This document shows, piece by piece, positions 7,691 through 15,953 of a stretch of 29,898 bases of DNA; positions within the stretch are counted from its first letter, which is position 1, and every line of letters starts with the position of its first letter. Below the pieces are notes generated by a model. That model ran no database searches and was not told where the DNA came from. It saw only the letters and a list, made by a program, of their open reading frames with translations. The DNA is from Pseudomonadota bacterium (GTDB lineage: Bacteria; Pseudomonadota; Alphaproteobacteria; Rhizobiales; Beijerinckiaceae). Location: NCBI GenBank assembly GCA_023386115.1, contig JAEWKL010000279.1, positions 1 through 29,898 on the forward strand. Reading direction: 5' to 3'. Position numbers and translations under genes: made by a program.

Positions 7691-9709
7691 ATGACCTATC
7701 GGCTCGGCATCGACATCGGCGGCACCTTCACGGACTTCGTCGCTTACGACGAATCCGGCCGGGCGCTCCGGGCGTGGAAGAACCTCTCGACGCCCCAGGA
7801 CCCGATCCAGGGCATCATGACGGGCTTGCGCGCCTTCGGTGACATCCCGGCGATCCGGGCGATCCGGCTCGGCACCACGGTGGCGACGAACGCGCTCCTC
7901 GAGGGCAAGGGCGCCCGGGTCGCCTACGTGACGACCCGCGGCTTTCGCGACGTGCCGTTCATCGGTCGCGGCAACCGGCGCCATCATTACGACCTCGCCT
8001 GGGTCAAGCCGAAGCCGTTCGTGAAGCGCCGCGACGCCTACGAGGTCGACGAGCGGATCGGCGCCGATGGATCGGTGCTCCAGCCCCTCGACGAGGCGGC
8101 GGTGATCGAGCTGGCCGAGAGACTGAAGGACGAGGGCCCGGTCGAGGCGGTCGCGGTGGTGCTGCTGCATTCCTACCTCGCGCCCGAGCACGAGCGGCGG
8201 ATCAAGGCGATCTTCGCCGAGCGGCTGCCCGGCCTGCCGGTCTCGATCTCCTACGAGGTGCTGCCGAAGTGGAAGGAGCATTTCCGCGCCTCGACCACGA
8301 TCTGCGACGCCTTCATCAAGCCGGTGGTCGGCCGCCAGCTTGGGGCGATGCGCCGGCAACTCGACGCGCAGGGCGTCGCGGCGGGCATCGTGGTGATGCG
8401 CTCGAATGGCGGCGAGATGAGCCTCGACGCCGCCGTTGCGCAGCCGATCCAGATCGCCGTCTCCGGTCCCACCGGCGGGGTCATCGCCGCCAAGCGCGTC
8501 GCAGCCCACCTCGGCCTGCCGAACCTCGTCACCCTCGACATGGGCGGCACCTCGACCGACGTGTCGACGGTGGTGGACGGGCAGGAGAAGTTCACCACCG
8601 ATTTTGAGATCTCCTGGGGCCGGCCGATCCAGGTCCCGATGATCGACATCCGCACCATCGGCGCCGGCGGCGGCTCGATCGCCCGGATCGATGCCGGGGG
8701 CATGCTGGTGGTCGGCCCCGAGAGCGCCGGGGCCGATCCGGGGCCGGCCTGCTACGGCCGGGGCGGCCGCCTGCCCACCGTCACCGACGCCAATGTCGTG
8801 CTCGGCCGCATCGGCGCCGGCAACTTCCTCGGCGGCGCCATGGCGCTCGATCCGCAAGCCGCCCGCGCGGCAATTGCGCCGATCGGCGAGGCGCTCGGCC
8901 TCTCGGTCGAGCAGGCGGCGCTCGCCATCGTGCGGATCGCCAACAACAACATGGTGGGCGCGCTGCACACGGTGCTGACCGAGCAGGGTCTCGACCCGCG
9001 CGACTTCGTCCTCGTCGCCTTCGGCGGCGCCGGCCCGCCGCATGTCGGCGATCTGATGAGCGAGGCCGCGATCCCCCGCGGTCTCGTGCCGAACTTTCCC
9101 GGCCAGTTCTCCGCCTTCGGCTTCACAATGGCGGATGCCCGCGTCGACCGGGCCCGCACGGTGCAGCTCACCTCCCGGGCCTTCGACCACGTCCGCGCCG
9201 CGGCCGCGATGGGCGACCTCGTCGCCGAGTGCCGGGCCGAGCTCGCCGCGCAAGGCCATCCGGAGGTCGCGATCCGGCGCAGCGTCGAGATGCGATATCT
9301 CGGCCAGAACTACGAGCTCGAGATCCCGACCGAGGCCGATTCCTTCACCGACGACGAGGTCGCCGTGCTGCTGGCGACCTTCCACGCCCAGCACGAGGCC
9401 CGGTTCGGCTTCCGCCTCGACGACCCGATGGAGATGGTCAACTTCCTGGTCACCGGTACCGCCCGCACCGGCGACCTCGACTTCCCGGCGATCCCGGAGG
9501 CCGACGGCCCGGCTCTGCCGCGTGGGCGGCGCCCGGTCTGGTTCGGCGAGGGCTTTGCCGACACCCCGGTCTATGCCCGCGACGACCTGCGGGCCGGCCA
9601 CGCGCTCACCGGGCCGGCGCTGGTCGAAGAGGCCGCCTCGGTCACGGTGCTCGATCCCGGCAAGAGCCTGACGGTCGACCGCACCGGCAACCTCCTGATC
9701 ACCGCCTGA
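7691..9709 (+). CDS. hyuA: Hydantoinase/oxoprolinase HyuA-type subunit
   Basis: A 672-residue ATP-binding subunit of the N-methylhydantoinase A/5-oxoprolinase family, with an acetate-kinase-like (ASKHA) fold. GIDIGGTFTDFV at the N-terminus is the first phosphate loop. TTVATNALLEGKGARVAYVTT, SNGGEMSLDAA, SGPTGGVIAAKRVA, LDMGGTSTDVS, RTIGAGGGSIA and GPESAGADPGPACYGRGG follow in family order. The length is normal. GGGAGG (7678-7683) precedes the ATG. With HyuB it catalyses ATP-driven hydrolysis of a cyclic amide; relatives act on hydantoins, 5-oxoproline, caprolactam or (as carboxylases) ketones. The symbol names the family, not a proven substrate. It lies 33 bases after the aminotransferase. 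Confidence 0.9.
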   Translation: MTYRLGIDIGGTFTDFVAYDESGRALRAWKNLSTPQDPIQGIMTGLRAFGDIPAIRAIRLGTTVATNALLEGKGARVAYVTTRGFRDVPFIGRGNRRHHYDLAWVKPKPFVKRRDAYEVDERIGADGSVLQPLDEAAVIELAERLKDEGPVEAVAVVLLHSYLAPEHERRIKAIFAERLPGLPVSISYEVLPKWKEHFRASTTICDAFIKPVVGRQLGAMRRQLDAQGVAAGIVVMRSNGGEMSLDAAVAQPIQIAVSGPTGGVIAAKRVAAHLGLPNLVTLDMGGTSTDVSTVVDGQEKFTTDFEISWGRPIQVPMIDIRTIGAGGGSIARIDAGGMLVVGPESAGADPGPACYGRGGRLPTVTDANVVLGRIGAGNFLGGAMALDPQAARAAIAPIGEALGLSVEQAALAIVRIANNNMVGALHTVLTEQGLDPRDFVLVAFGGAGPPHVGDLMSEAAIPRGLVPNFPGQFSAFGFTMADARVDRARTVQLTSRAFDHVRAAAAMGDLVAECRAELAAQGHPEVAIRRSVEMRYLGQNYELEIPTEADSFTDDEVAVLLATFHAQHEARFGFRLDDPMEMVNFLVTGTARTGDLDFPAIPEADGPALPRGRRPVWFGEGFADTPVYARDDLRAGHALTGPALVEEAASVTVLDPGKSLTVDRTGNLLITA

Positions 9710-9727
9710 AGCTCCGGAGCTCCCGCC

Positions 9728-11416
9728 ATGGACATGGTCTCGCTCAACATCGTCGGCGGCATCCTGGTCTCGATCTGCCGCGACATGGGGGTGACGCTGA
9801 TGCGCACCTCCTACTCGACGATCTTTTCGGAGTCCCTCGACTTCACCTGCGGCCTCGCCCTGCCGACGGGCGAGCTCGTCGCCACCGGCGATTTCTGCCC
9901 CTCGATGATCGGCGGCATGCCGCTCCTCCTGCGCTCCTGCGTGCAGGAGATCGCGCTCGCCGACCTGGAGGAGGGCGACGTCCTCGTCCACAACGACCCC
10001 TACCGGGGCGGCCTGCACACGCCCGAGCACACCTTCTTCAAGCCGGTCTTCGTCGAGGGCAGCCTGATCGGCTTCTCGGTCGCGATCGGCCATGTCTGCG
10101 AGGTCGGCGGCATGGCGCCGGCGGGCTTTGCGGGCGAGGCGACGGAGGTCTTCCACGAGGGCCTGCGGGTGCCGCCGGTCAAGATCAAGCGGGCGGGCCG
10201 CGACGTCGACGACGTCTGGCGCCTGATGCTCGCGAATGTCCGCACGCCGCGCTACAATTACGGCGACTTCCGCGCCCTCATCGCCGCCACCGATCTCGGC
10301 GAGCGCCGCATGGCCGACCTCGTGCGCAAGCACGGGGTGGAAGCCTTCCGCGAGCACGTCGCAGCGCTGATGGACTATTCCGAGCGCCGGATGCGGGCCG
10401 AGATCGAGAAGATCCCGAACGGCCGCTACGTCTTCACGGATTGCATGGAGGATGACGGCATCGAGGACCGGGCCTTCACCATCCGGGCTGAGGTGACGGT
10501 GGCGGGCTCCGACCTCGTCGTTGATTACCACGGCTCCTCGCCCCAGGCGAAGGGGCCGATCAACGGCACCCTCGGGGTCGCCTACGGGGCGGCCTACAAC
10601 GCGGTGCTCCAGCTCACCGATTCGACGATCCCGAAGAATTCCGGCTGCTTCCGGCCGATCCGGGTGCTCGCCCCGCCCGGCACGGTGGTGAACGTGAACT
10701 TCCCCGGCCCCTCGGTCGGCGGCAACACCGAGACCCATTGCCGGATCGCCAATTGCGTGATGGGCGCGCTGGCGCCCGGCCTGAAGGAGCGCTCGGCGGC
10801 GACCGACGGGGCGACGCACAGCAACTTCCTGTTCGGCGGCACCGACCCAGCGACCGGAGAGTTCTTCTGCTGCTACGACCTCACCCCGGTCGGCTGGGGC
10901 GGGCGCAGCTTCGCCGACGGCAACGACGCGGTCGGCGGCATCAACGGCAATTGCCCGCACATCCCGGTCGAGGTGTTCGAGTACCGCTTCCCCTGGCACA
11001 TCGAGGAGTTCCGCCTCGTCGACGGCTCGGGGGGGCCCGGCACCTTCCGGGGCGGCCTCGCCCTCTCGAAGACCGTGCGCAGCACCGGCACGCCGATGAC
11101 CTTCAGCTACATGAGCGACCGCCAGAAGGTCAGCCCCTGGGGCCTCCATGGCGGGCACGAAGGCGCGAAGGCGGAACTCCTCATGATGCGGGCCGGCACC
11201 GAGGAGTGGCTCACCGTCACGCAAGCGTTCGGCAAGGTCTCGCCGAGCAAGTTCGCCAACGTGCCGATCGCCCCCGGCGACCGCATCCGCATCAGCTCCC
11301 CGGCCGGCGGTGGCTGGGGGCCGCCGGAGGCGCGCGATCCGGAGCGGGTCCGCGACGACCTCCTCGACGGGTTCATCACGCCCGAGCAGGCCCGCACAGT
11401 CTACACGGCCGGCTGA
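9728..11416 (+). CDS. hyuB: Hydantoinase/oxoprolinase HyuB-type subunit
   Basis: A 562-residue, full-length HyuB-family subunit. Recognisable blocks are MDMVSLNIVGGILVSICRDMG at the start, DVLVHNDPYRGGLHTPEH (metal/substrate region), NFPGPSVGGNTETHCRI, DGATHSNFLFGG, WHIEEFRLVDGSGGPGTFRGG and the glycine-rich SSPAGGGWGPPEARDPERV near the end. It follows hyuA by 18 bases and must form the heteromeric enzyme with it. Its C-terminal tail is shorter than that of the partial HyuB-like protein at the window start, so the region carries two different hydantoinase-B-like proteins. Confidence 0.9.
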   Translation: MDMVSLNIVGGILVSICRDMGVTLMRTSYSTIFSESLDFTCGLALPTGELVATGDFCPSMIGGMPLLLRSCVQEIALADLEEGDVLVHNDPYRGGLHTPEHTFFKPVFVEGSLIGFSVAIGHVCEVGGMAPAGFAGEATEVFHEGLRVPPVKIKRAGRDVDDVWRLMLANVRTPRYNYGDFRALIAATDLGERRMADLVRKHGVEAFREHVAALMDYSERRMRAEIEKIPNGRYVFTDCMEDDGIEDRAFTIRAEVTVAGSDLVVDYHGSSPQAKGPINGTLGVAYGAAYNAVLQLTDSTIPKNSGCFRPIRVLAPPGTVVNVNFPGPSVGGNTETHCRIANCVMGALAPGLKERSAATDGATHSNFLFGGTDPATGEFFCCYDLTPVGWGGRSFADGNDAVGGINGNCPHIPVEVFEYRFPWHIEEFRLVDGSGGPGTFRGGLALSKTVRSTGTPMTFSYMSDRQKVSPWGLHGGHEGAKAELLMMRAGTEEWLTVTQAFGKVSPSKFANVPIAPGDRIRISSPAGGGWGPPEARDPERVRDDLLDGFITPEQARTVYTAG

Positions 11417-11447
11417 CTGCCGCCTCGCCTCTCAGAGAACGCCCCCG

Positions 11448-12078
11448 ATGACTCTCCTGCCGAACTCGCTCCAGGCGCGCGACGTCGCCTATCACTTCCA
11501 CCCCTACGCTGTTCGCCTGCGAGCATTACGGCATCCGCCCCGACCTGATGGTGGTCTCCAAGCAGATCACGTCGTCCTACCAGCCCCTCGCCGCGGTCCT
11601 GTCCAGCGACGCGGTCTACCAGGAGCTCGCCGACCACACCGAAGCCCTAGGCAATTTCGGCCACGGCTTCACCGGGAGCGGCCACCCGGTGGCGACCGCA
11701 GTGGCGCTCGAGAACCTGGCGATCATCGAGGAGCGCGGCCTCGTCGCGAACGCCGCCCGCTCCGGCGCCCGGCTGCAGGAGCGGCTCGCCCCCTTCGCCG
11801 ACCACCCGCTCGTCGGTGAGGTCCGCGGCGTCGGGCTGATTGCTGCCGTCGAGCTCGTCGCCGACAAGGCATCGAAGCGCAAGTTCGACCCGCCCGGGCG
11901 AGCCGCGTTCCACCTGTTCGAGCGCGCACAGGAGCACGGCCTGATTGTCCGGGCGATCCAGGACACGATCGCTTTCTGCCCGCCGATGATCATCACCGAG
12001 GACGAGGTCGACGAGGTCGTCTCCCGCTTCGCACAGGCTCTGGAGGACACGCGGGCCTTGGTCGCCGATCACGCGTGA
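11448..12078 (+). pseudogene. Class III omega-aminotransferase with large internal deletion
   Basis: The first 21 codons (ATG 11448) read MTLLPNSLQARDVAYHFHPY, the usual N-terminus of class III aspartate aminotransferase-family (omega-amino acid:pyruvate) enzymes. Around 11500-11512 the reading frame shifts and homology resumes at FACEHYGIRPDLMVVSKQ, normally about 250 residues later. The C-terminal part runs intact to 12078 and keeps the Schiff-base lysine (SKQ), GFTGSGHPV and the small domain. About 750 bp are missing, including the PLP phosphate-binding GS region and the Asp that contacts the pyridine nitrogen. An internal ATG at 11548 could yield a 176-residue fragment, surely inactive as an aminotransferase. 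It sits 31 bases after hyuB and was probably the operon's last gene. Confidence 0.85.
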
Positions 12079-12323
12079 GCGGAACCCCGGCCCGGGAGGC
12101 AAAGCCGCTATAACCGACGTCGACGGCGCGCTGCCCCCGGGCGTGCAGTTCTGAACGTACGCTCATTCATTGAATACGCAGCACTCCACGCGCCAATCTT
12201 GCGCGGCTTAGCGCGGAGGCTGTAGCGCAACCGACGAAGCTTGAATCTCCGGTGCCGCGCTGCGAGCGGCCATTCGGACGAACAGGACCGGAGGTCCGTA
12301 ACTGGCGCTTTCGGTCCTTCGCG

Positions 12324-13292
12324 TCAGCCCGACTGTCCCGGGTTGGCCGACAGGAGCTTCGCCGCCGTTTCGGCTATTTGGGTGCGCGAAGCGAGTGGAT
12401 GAAGCCAGCGCTCCGGGATGGCAGCGGCACCGCAGAGAGCGCCGGCGAGCTGGCCGGTAACGGCGCCGACGGTATCGGCATCGTCGGCGAGATTGACTGC
12501 CAGAACAAGTGCGTCCTCGAAACTGGAAGTGGTGCCAACGGCCCAGAGAGCGGCTTCCAGCGTATCGACAACGTAGCCAGATGAACGGATCTCATCGCGA
12601 GACTTCTGCCGCCAGGAGCCGGCGGCGATCGCGGCGACGGCAGCGTCGCTGGCCCAAATGCGGAGGCGAAGCACATCGGACCGGTGTTGGATGGCGTCGC
12701 GCAGGACTTGGACGAAGAAGGCGCAGGCTTCCACCGCCTGCGGGGCCGCATGGGTCACCCGGCTCTGGTCGCGGGCAACCTGGTCGGCAAGGCCGGCATC
12801 GTGAAGGGCGAAGAGGGTAACGGGCGCCAGGCGCATGAGGGAGCCGTTGCCGGCGCTGCGCGGATCCGTGGAGCCCGCGTAGGGCTCCTGGGTCTGAACG
12901 AAGCGGGCGAGGGCTTCACGAGTGGTGATGCCTATGTCGAAACAGGTGCCGGTGCAGCTGTAGGCACCTTGTTGCCACCAAGAGACGAAGCGGGTGGCGA
13001 GGTCATGTGGATCGAAGCCCTGACGGGTGATGAGGGTGTCGGCGAGCGCGAGTGCCACTGCGGTGTCGTCGGTCCAATCACCTCCGGCGAGGTTGAAGGG
13101 ACCGCCCCCAGTCATCTCGGTATGAAGAGGCTGGCTGTCCCGTTCGGTGAACTCGAGGGTGGTGCCGAGGGCGTCGCCGACAACGAGACCGAGGAGGGCA
13201 CCGCGGGCGCGGTCAAGGATGGCGGGGGAGGGGGCCTGAGCAATGATCAGAGGGGATCTCCTGCGGGTACTGGAGGGGATGAAGGTGTCCAT
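12324..13292 (-). CDS. ADP-ribosylglycohydrolase family protein (DraG/ARH-like)
   Basis: A 322-residue enzyme of the ADP-ribosyl-hydrolase family, which removes ADP-ribose from proteins or nucleic acids using a two-Mg site. The motifs are complete: RGALLGLVVGDALG (31-43), WTDDT (73-77, metal ligands T74, D75, D76), SAGNGSLMRLAPV, and the C-terminal LADDADTVGAVTGQLAGALCG with D271, D273 and T274. It therefore looks catalytically competent. The ATG at 13292 has only a weak purine stretch ahead; the first 20 residues are poorly conserved-looking and a later start is possible. No ADP-ribosyltransferase or nitrogenase gene is next to it. In mobile elements such hydrolases can be antitoxin-like or counter host immunity, which is only an analogy here. 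Confidence 0.88.
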   Translation of the reverse strand: MDTFIPSSTRRRSPLIIAQAPSPAILDRARGALLGLVVGDALGTTLEFTERDSQPLHTEMTGGGPFNLAGGDWTDDTAVALALADTLITRQGFDPHDLATRFVSWWQQGAYSCTGTCFDIGITTREALARFVQTQEPYAGSTDPRSAGNGSLMRLAPVTLFALHDAGLADQVARDQSRVTHAAPQAVEACAFFVQVLRDAIQHRSDVLRLRIWASDAAVAAIAAGSWRQKSRDEIRSSGYVVDTLEAALWAVGTTSSFEDALVLAVNLADDADTVGAVTGQLAGALCGAAAIPERWLHPLASRTQIAETAAKLLSANPGQSG

Positions 13293-14101
13293 CTCGCCAT
13301 CGCCGGTTGGGCCGGGGCAGAAACGGAACCTAGAAAGGGAGAAGCGGAAACTGGTATCTCTAAGCTACTGATTTCATGAAAGGATCGAACGAGCGTGCGG
13401 ACTGCGGACTGCGGACGACGGACTGCGATTTCCAAAGTCGGTGAGCGGCTGACTAGTTGTGATCGGAAGCCTCCGCGATGGAGGTTGCCGGGAGCCAAAA
13501 TGCGCCTGAGTGGATGAATCTCGGGTGCGGGGCGCATGAGCCATTCAGCGCCGAAGCCGATCGCTATGGCAGACATGATGCGGGATCGGCTGGGAAGGTG
13601 TGTGCAACTGTCCTGCGGCATGCGGCTCCCAGGAGAGACGAACGAAGGGTGCTGTCTCGTGGCGACTGGGCCGTGAGGGCCGGGGGTGGCAGCGGCAACC
13701 ACCCAGGGGGCAGACATTGTTGCCGGCAGCGTACCATAGGGAGTTGCTGACGGACTGTCGGGGCTGAGCAGAGGTGCAGGAGCATCCGCCGGATTGTCGT
13801 CGTCCCTGGCCTATCCCTCGGCTGGAGAGAGATATAGCTACGGTATCGAGATTGCCGGTACAGATCGCTCTCCATACCCATCCGCGTCCGGACTGCTCGG
13901 GGCTGATGGAGAGAGCGACAGCAGAGAGCTGCAGACCACTGGAGCTACGGGACGGATCTGTGAAGCTGGGGTAATTGATATAGTGTCGGCTGTGAATCTC
14001 TGGAAATGGCGAATGCGCGCTGACACCACAGCGTTTCCGAGCCTGCCGCCGACTTTGATTTTTTCGTATGCGGGCCCCTTGCTTCCTCACCAGCCCGGTG
14101 A
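13293..14101. other. Gene-poor stretch with short tandem repeats
   Basis: No convincing gene is seen. Open frames on both strands have serine/arginine/proline-rich, low-complexity translations without any family resemblance, and base composition shows no strong codon periodicity. Near 13395-13428 a 7-base unit GGACTGC/GGACGAC repeats about four times in tandem. The region may be decayed sequence within the element. Confidence 0.4.
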
Positions 14102-14764
14102 TCATCGCTCGAGACGAAGTCGATCTAAATCAGAGAGGAGGAGATGGAGTTCGCGCCAGGGTGAGCTGTCACAGAATGCGTCGCCCGGCTCCTGAGTTGC
14201 CAGCAGCGTTAGGAGTTTGAGGCGCAGGTCTGATAACGTTCGGGCTGGCGTGGCAATCAGTCTAGCGGCTGTAGCACGAACAGCTGCATCAAACGCGGCT
14301 TCACGTTCACGCGCACGAGCGAGACCGGAGGCTTGGACGCCACGGTTCCAAGCATCTTGTCGCCGAATCAGGACCTGCTGCAAGCGGTACCGTTGCCGCC
14401 CAGGTGGGGCATGCAAAGCAATGGTTTCCAGGTCTGCCGCGTACTGTACATGCCCGTCCGGGCGGAGCGGTAGCTTGACTCGGGGATAGTCGAGTTCGGC
14501 GAGCAGCCAAGCTTCCCGCCGATCGCACCGCGTCAAAGCCGCCTCATGCTGCGCAAGCAGCCCTTCAAATTCGGCAAACAGGCTTGGGATGAGATCAGAC
14601 GCCGAGGGCTGATTGGTGCCTATAGCGAAAGTCGTCCTACCTGCAGAGCATCGGGATGTGACAATCATCAACCCTGGCATGAGAGTTAGAAGGCGTCGCC
14701 GTGTTGGCGAGCGAGTGGCCTGTAACGCGTGGCTACAGGCATTGCGATCATCACAGCTGTCCAC
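14102..14764 (-). CDS. Conserved-looking hypothetical protein
   Basis: An open frame of up to 220 residues. The last 165 or so look like a genuine soluble helical protein rich in Arg, Leu and Ala (FAEFEGLLAQHEAALTRCDRR, LETIALHAPPGRQRYRLQQV, TLSDLRLKLLTLLATQEPG, SSPWRELHLLLSDLDRLR). I do not recognise a named domain. The general pattern recalls small uncharacterised proteins common in Methylobacterium accessory regions. The first 40-50 residues look non-coding, so the true start is probably one of the internal ATGs at 14680 or 14668. It has no membrane segment or signal peptide and stands alone on its strand. Confidence 0.55.
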   Translation of the reverse strand: MDSCDDRNACSHALQATRSPTRRRLLTLMPGLMIVTSRCSAGRTTFAIGTNQPSASDLIPSLFAEFEGLLAQHEAALTRCDRREAWLLAELDYPRVKLPLRPDGHVQYAADLETIALHAPPGRQRYRLQQVLIRRQDAWNRGVQASGLARAREREAAFDAAVRATAARLIATPARTLSDLRLKLLTLLATQEPGDAFCDSSPWRELHLLLSDLDRLRLER

Positions 14765-14887
14765 GACAGTGCCTCATCCTTGTTGGACGAAGCTTCACAG
14801 AGGGTCTTGATTTCTTTCTGGGCGAACGACATAAATCTGACGGAATGAAAAGTCGGGCCAGAATCATATCGACAATGAATGCTGATG

Positions 14888-15439
14888 TCATTCGCCCAAT
14901 TCGGCTTGCAGAAATATCTCATCCTTGGCATCAGATGTCCAGACGATGCTGTAATTGTAGATATGCAGGCCCTTTGAGGTGAATAGCTGCGCGGCACAGC
15001 TGCGTCGATTGTTTAGGTTAGCACGAACTGCGAGCATGTTGGTATCAGGATTTGGGTCCAGCTTCGCTCCAGATGCGTTGGCTAAATTTAGAACCATGGC
15101 CATGTAATCGGTGATAGCACCGACTTTATGAACCTTCACTGGTCCAAGGAGCGGTGAAGGGTTGGTCTCTACGCCTTGCTTGAGCAAATCCCGGGCGATC
15201 GGAGCATCGCAGGCGGGAAGCTGGCCATGGACGAAGCTTGCTTCAGCGGCAGTTGCGGCAGGTCCGGATTCAGTGCTGCTGGCCCTGTGAACGAGACGAT
15301 AGCCGCCCAGAAGGACGACGCCGATGATGGTGCCCACGGCGGCAGCTCGCCGCGTGCGGGCTCCGTCAGGGCTGGCAGCGTTGGTGGCGTAGCGAGCCTT
15401 CACTCGGTTGATGATGTTCTCGGGACGGTTCTCGGGCAT
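14888..15439 (-). CDS. Single-pass membrane protein of unknown function
   Basis: A 183-residue protein with a basic cytoplasmic N-terminus (about 30 residues), one hydrophobic segment (about 33-50, AAAVGTIIGVVLLGGY) and a periplasmic domain of about 130 residues. That domain carries two cysteines that could form a disulfide (one in LPACDAP, one in RRSCAAQ). GAGGGAAG at good distance supports the ATG at 15439. I do not recognise the family. It is divergent from the XRE-type regulator, with a palindrome in the 119-base gap, so it may be under that regulator's control. Confidence 0.7.
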   Translation of the reverse strand: MPENRPENIINRVKARYATNAASPDGARTRRAAAVGTIIGVVLLGGYRLVHRASSTESGPAATAAEASFVHGQLPACDAPIARDLLKQGVETNPSPLLGPVKVHKVGAITDYMAMVLNLANASGAKLDPNPDTNMLAVRANLNNRRSCAAQLFTSKGLHIYNYSIVWTSDAKDEIFLQAELGE

Positions 15440-15513
15440 GGCGCTTCCCTCAACGGGCTGGCTTGAGATTCGCGCGAACCAGCCCGCAGTTGCTGAAGCG
15501 TTGCCCTAAGGTG

Positions 15514-15525
15514 TGGCTATAGCCA
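15514..15525. promoter_or_regulatory. Perfect 12-bp palindrome in divergent intergenic region
   Basis: TGGCTATAGCCA is its own reverse complement. It lies between the divergently oriented membrane-protein gene (start 15439) and the XRE regulator (start 15559). CAGTGGT occurs just after it and again about 20 bases later. A dimeric HTH regulator encoded next door would be a natural ligand; function is inferred from position and symmetry. Confidence 0.45.
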
Positions 15526-15558
15526 GTGGTTAGATAGCCCTCACAGTGGTGCCTGTTC

Positions 15559-15855
15559 GTGATGATGAACGGGCGAGCCCTGGTGGCATGGAATCTGCGG
15601 CGAGTGCGCGTGGCGGCTGGCGTAAGTCAGGAGCGCTTGGCAGCCGACGCGAGCGTGGATCGGGCCTACCTCGGCGGCTTGGAACGGGCGACCGAGAACC
15701 CGAGCGGCGACCTTCTGGATCGCGTGGCAGCGGCGTTGAAAGTGCCGCTAAGCGAACTGTTCGTGTTGCCGCAGGAAGTGGCAGAGCCACCACGGCCGCT
15801 GCGAGGCGGACGGAGGAAGAGTTGCGGTCGGCACTTCAACGAATCTGCGCCTTGA
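15559..15855 (+). CDS. XRE-family helix-turn-helix regulator
   Basis: A 98-residue DNA-binding protein. Residues about 8-70 form a Cro/cI-type HTH domain: WNLRRVRVAAGVSQERLAADASVDRAYLGGLERATENPSGDLLDRVAAALKVPLSELF. In it GVSQERLAADA and SVDRAYLGGLER are the two helices of the motif. The final 25 residues are basic and probably disordered. The start is uncertain among GTG 15559, ATG 15562 and ATG 15565. Such small regulators typically control element genes or stability; the divergent membrane protein and the palindrome between them support local regulation. Confidence 0.8.
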   Translation: MMMNGRALVAWNLRRVRVAAGVSQERLAADASVDRAYLGGLERATENPSGDLLDRVAAALKVPLSELFVLPQEVAEPPRPLRGGRRKSCGRHFNESAP

Positions 15856-15953
15856 GCAAACGCTCCAGCCGTCTCTCGCATCTGTTGAACACGCGATGGT
15901 CCGGAATCAGTAGGAGCCCCGGATCCGAGAGGGCTTCTACACCGAGTTGACCA

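Noticed and set aside
6380..11224. A very long open frame on the minus strand opposite the permease, aminotransferase and hyu genes
   Set aside because: It is antisense to well-recognised genes, its translation is His/Arg/Asp-rich without any family pattern, and such frames arise from GC-rich codon bias.
12822..12835. Short match (GGCGCCAGG) to the tRNA-Gln acceptor/T-stem as a left attachment site
   Set aside because: Only nine bases, lying within the well-conserved coding sequence of the ADP-ribosylglycohydrolase; chance in GC-rich DNA.
13545..14105. Possible minus-strand protein in the gene-poor part of the element
   Set aside because: Ser/Arg/Pro/Cys-rich translation, no ribosome site, overlapping frames of equal quality on both strands.
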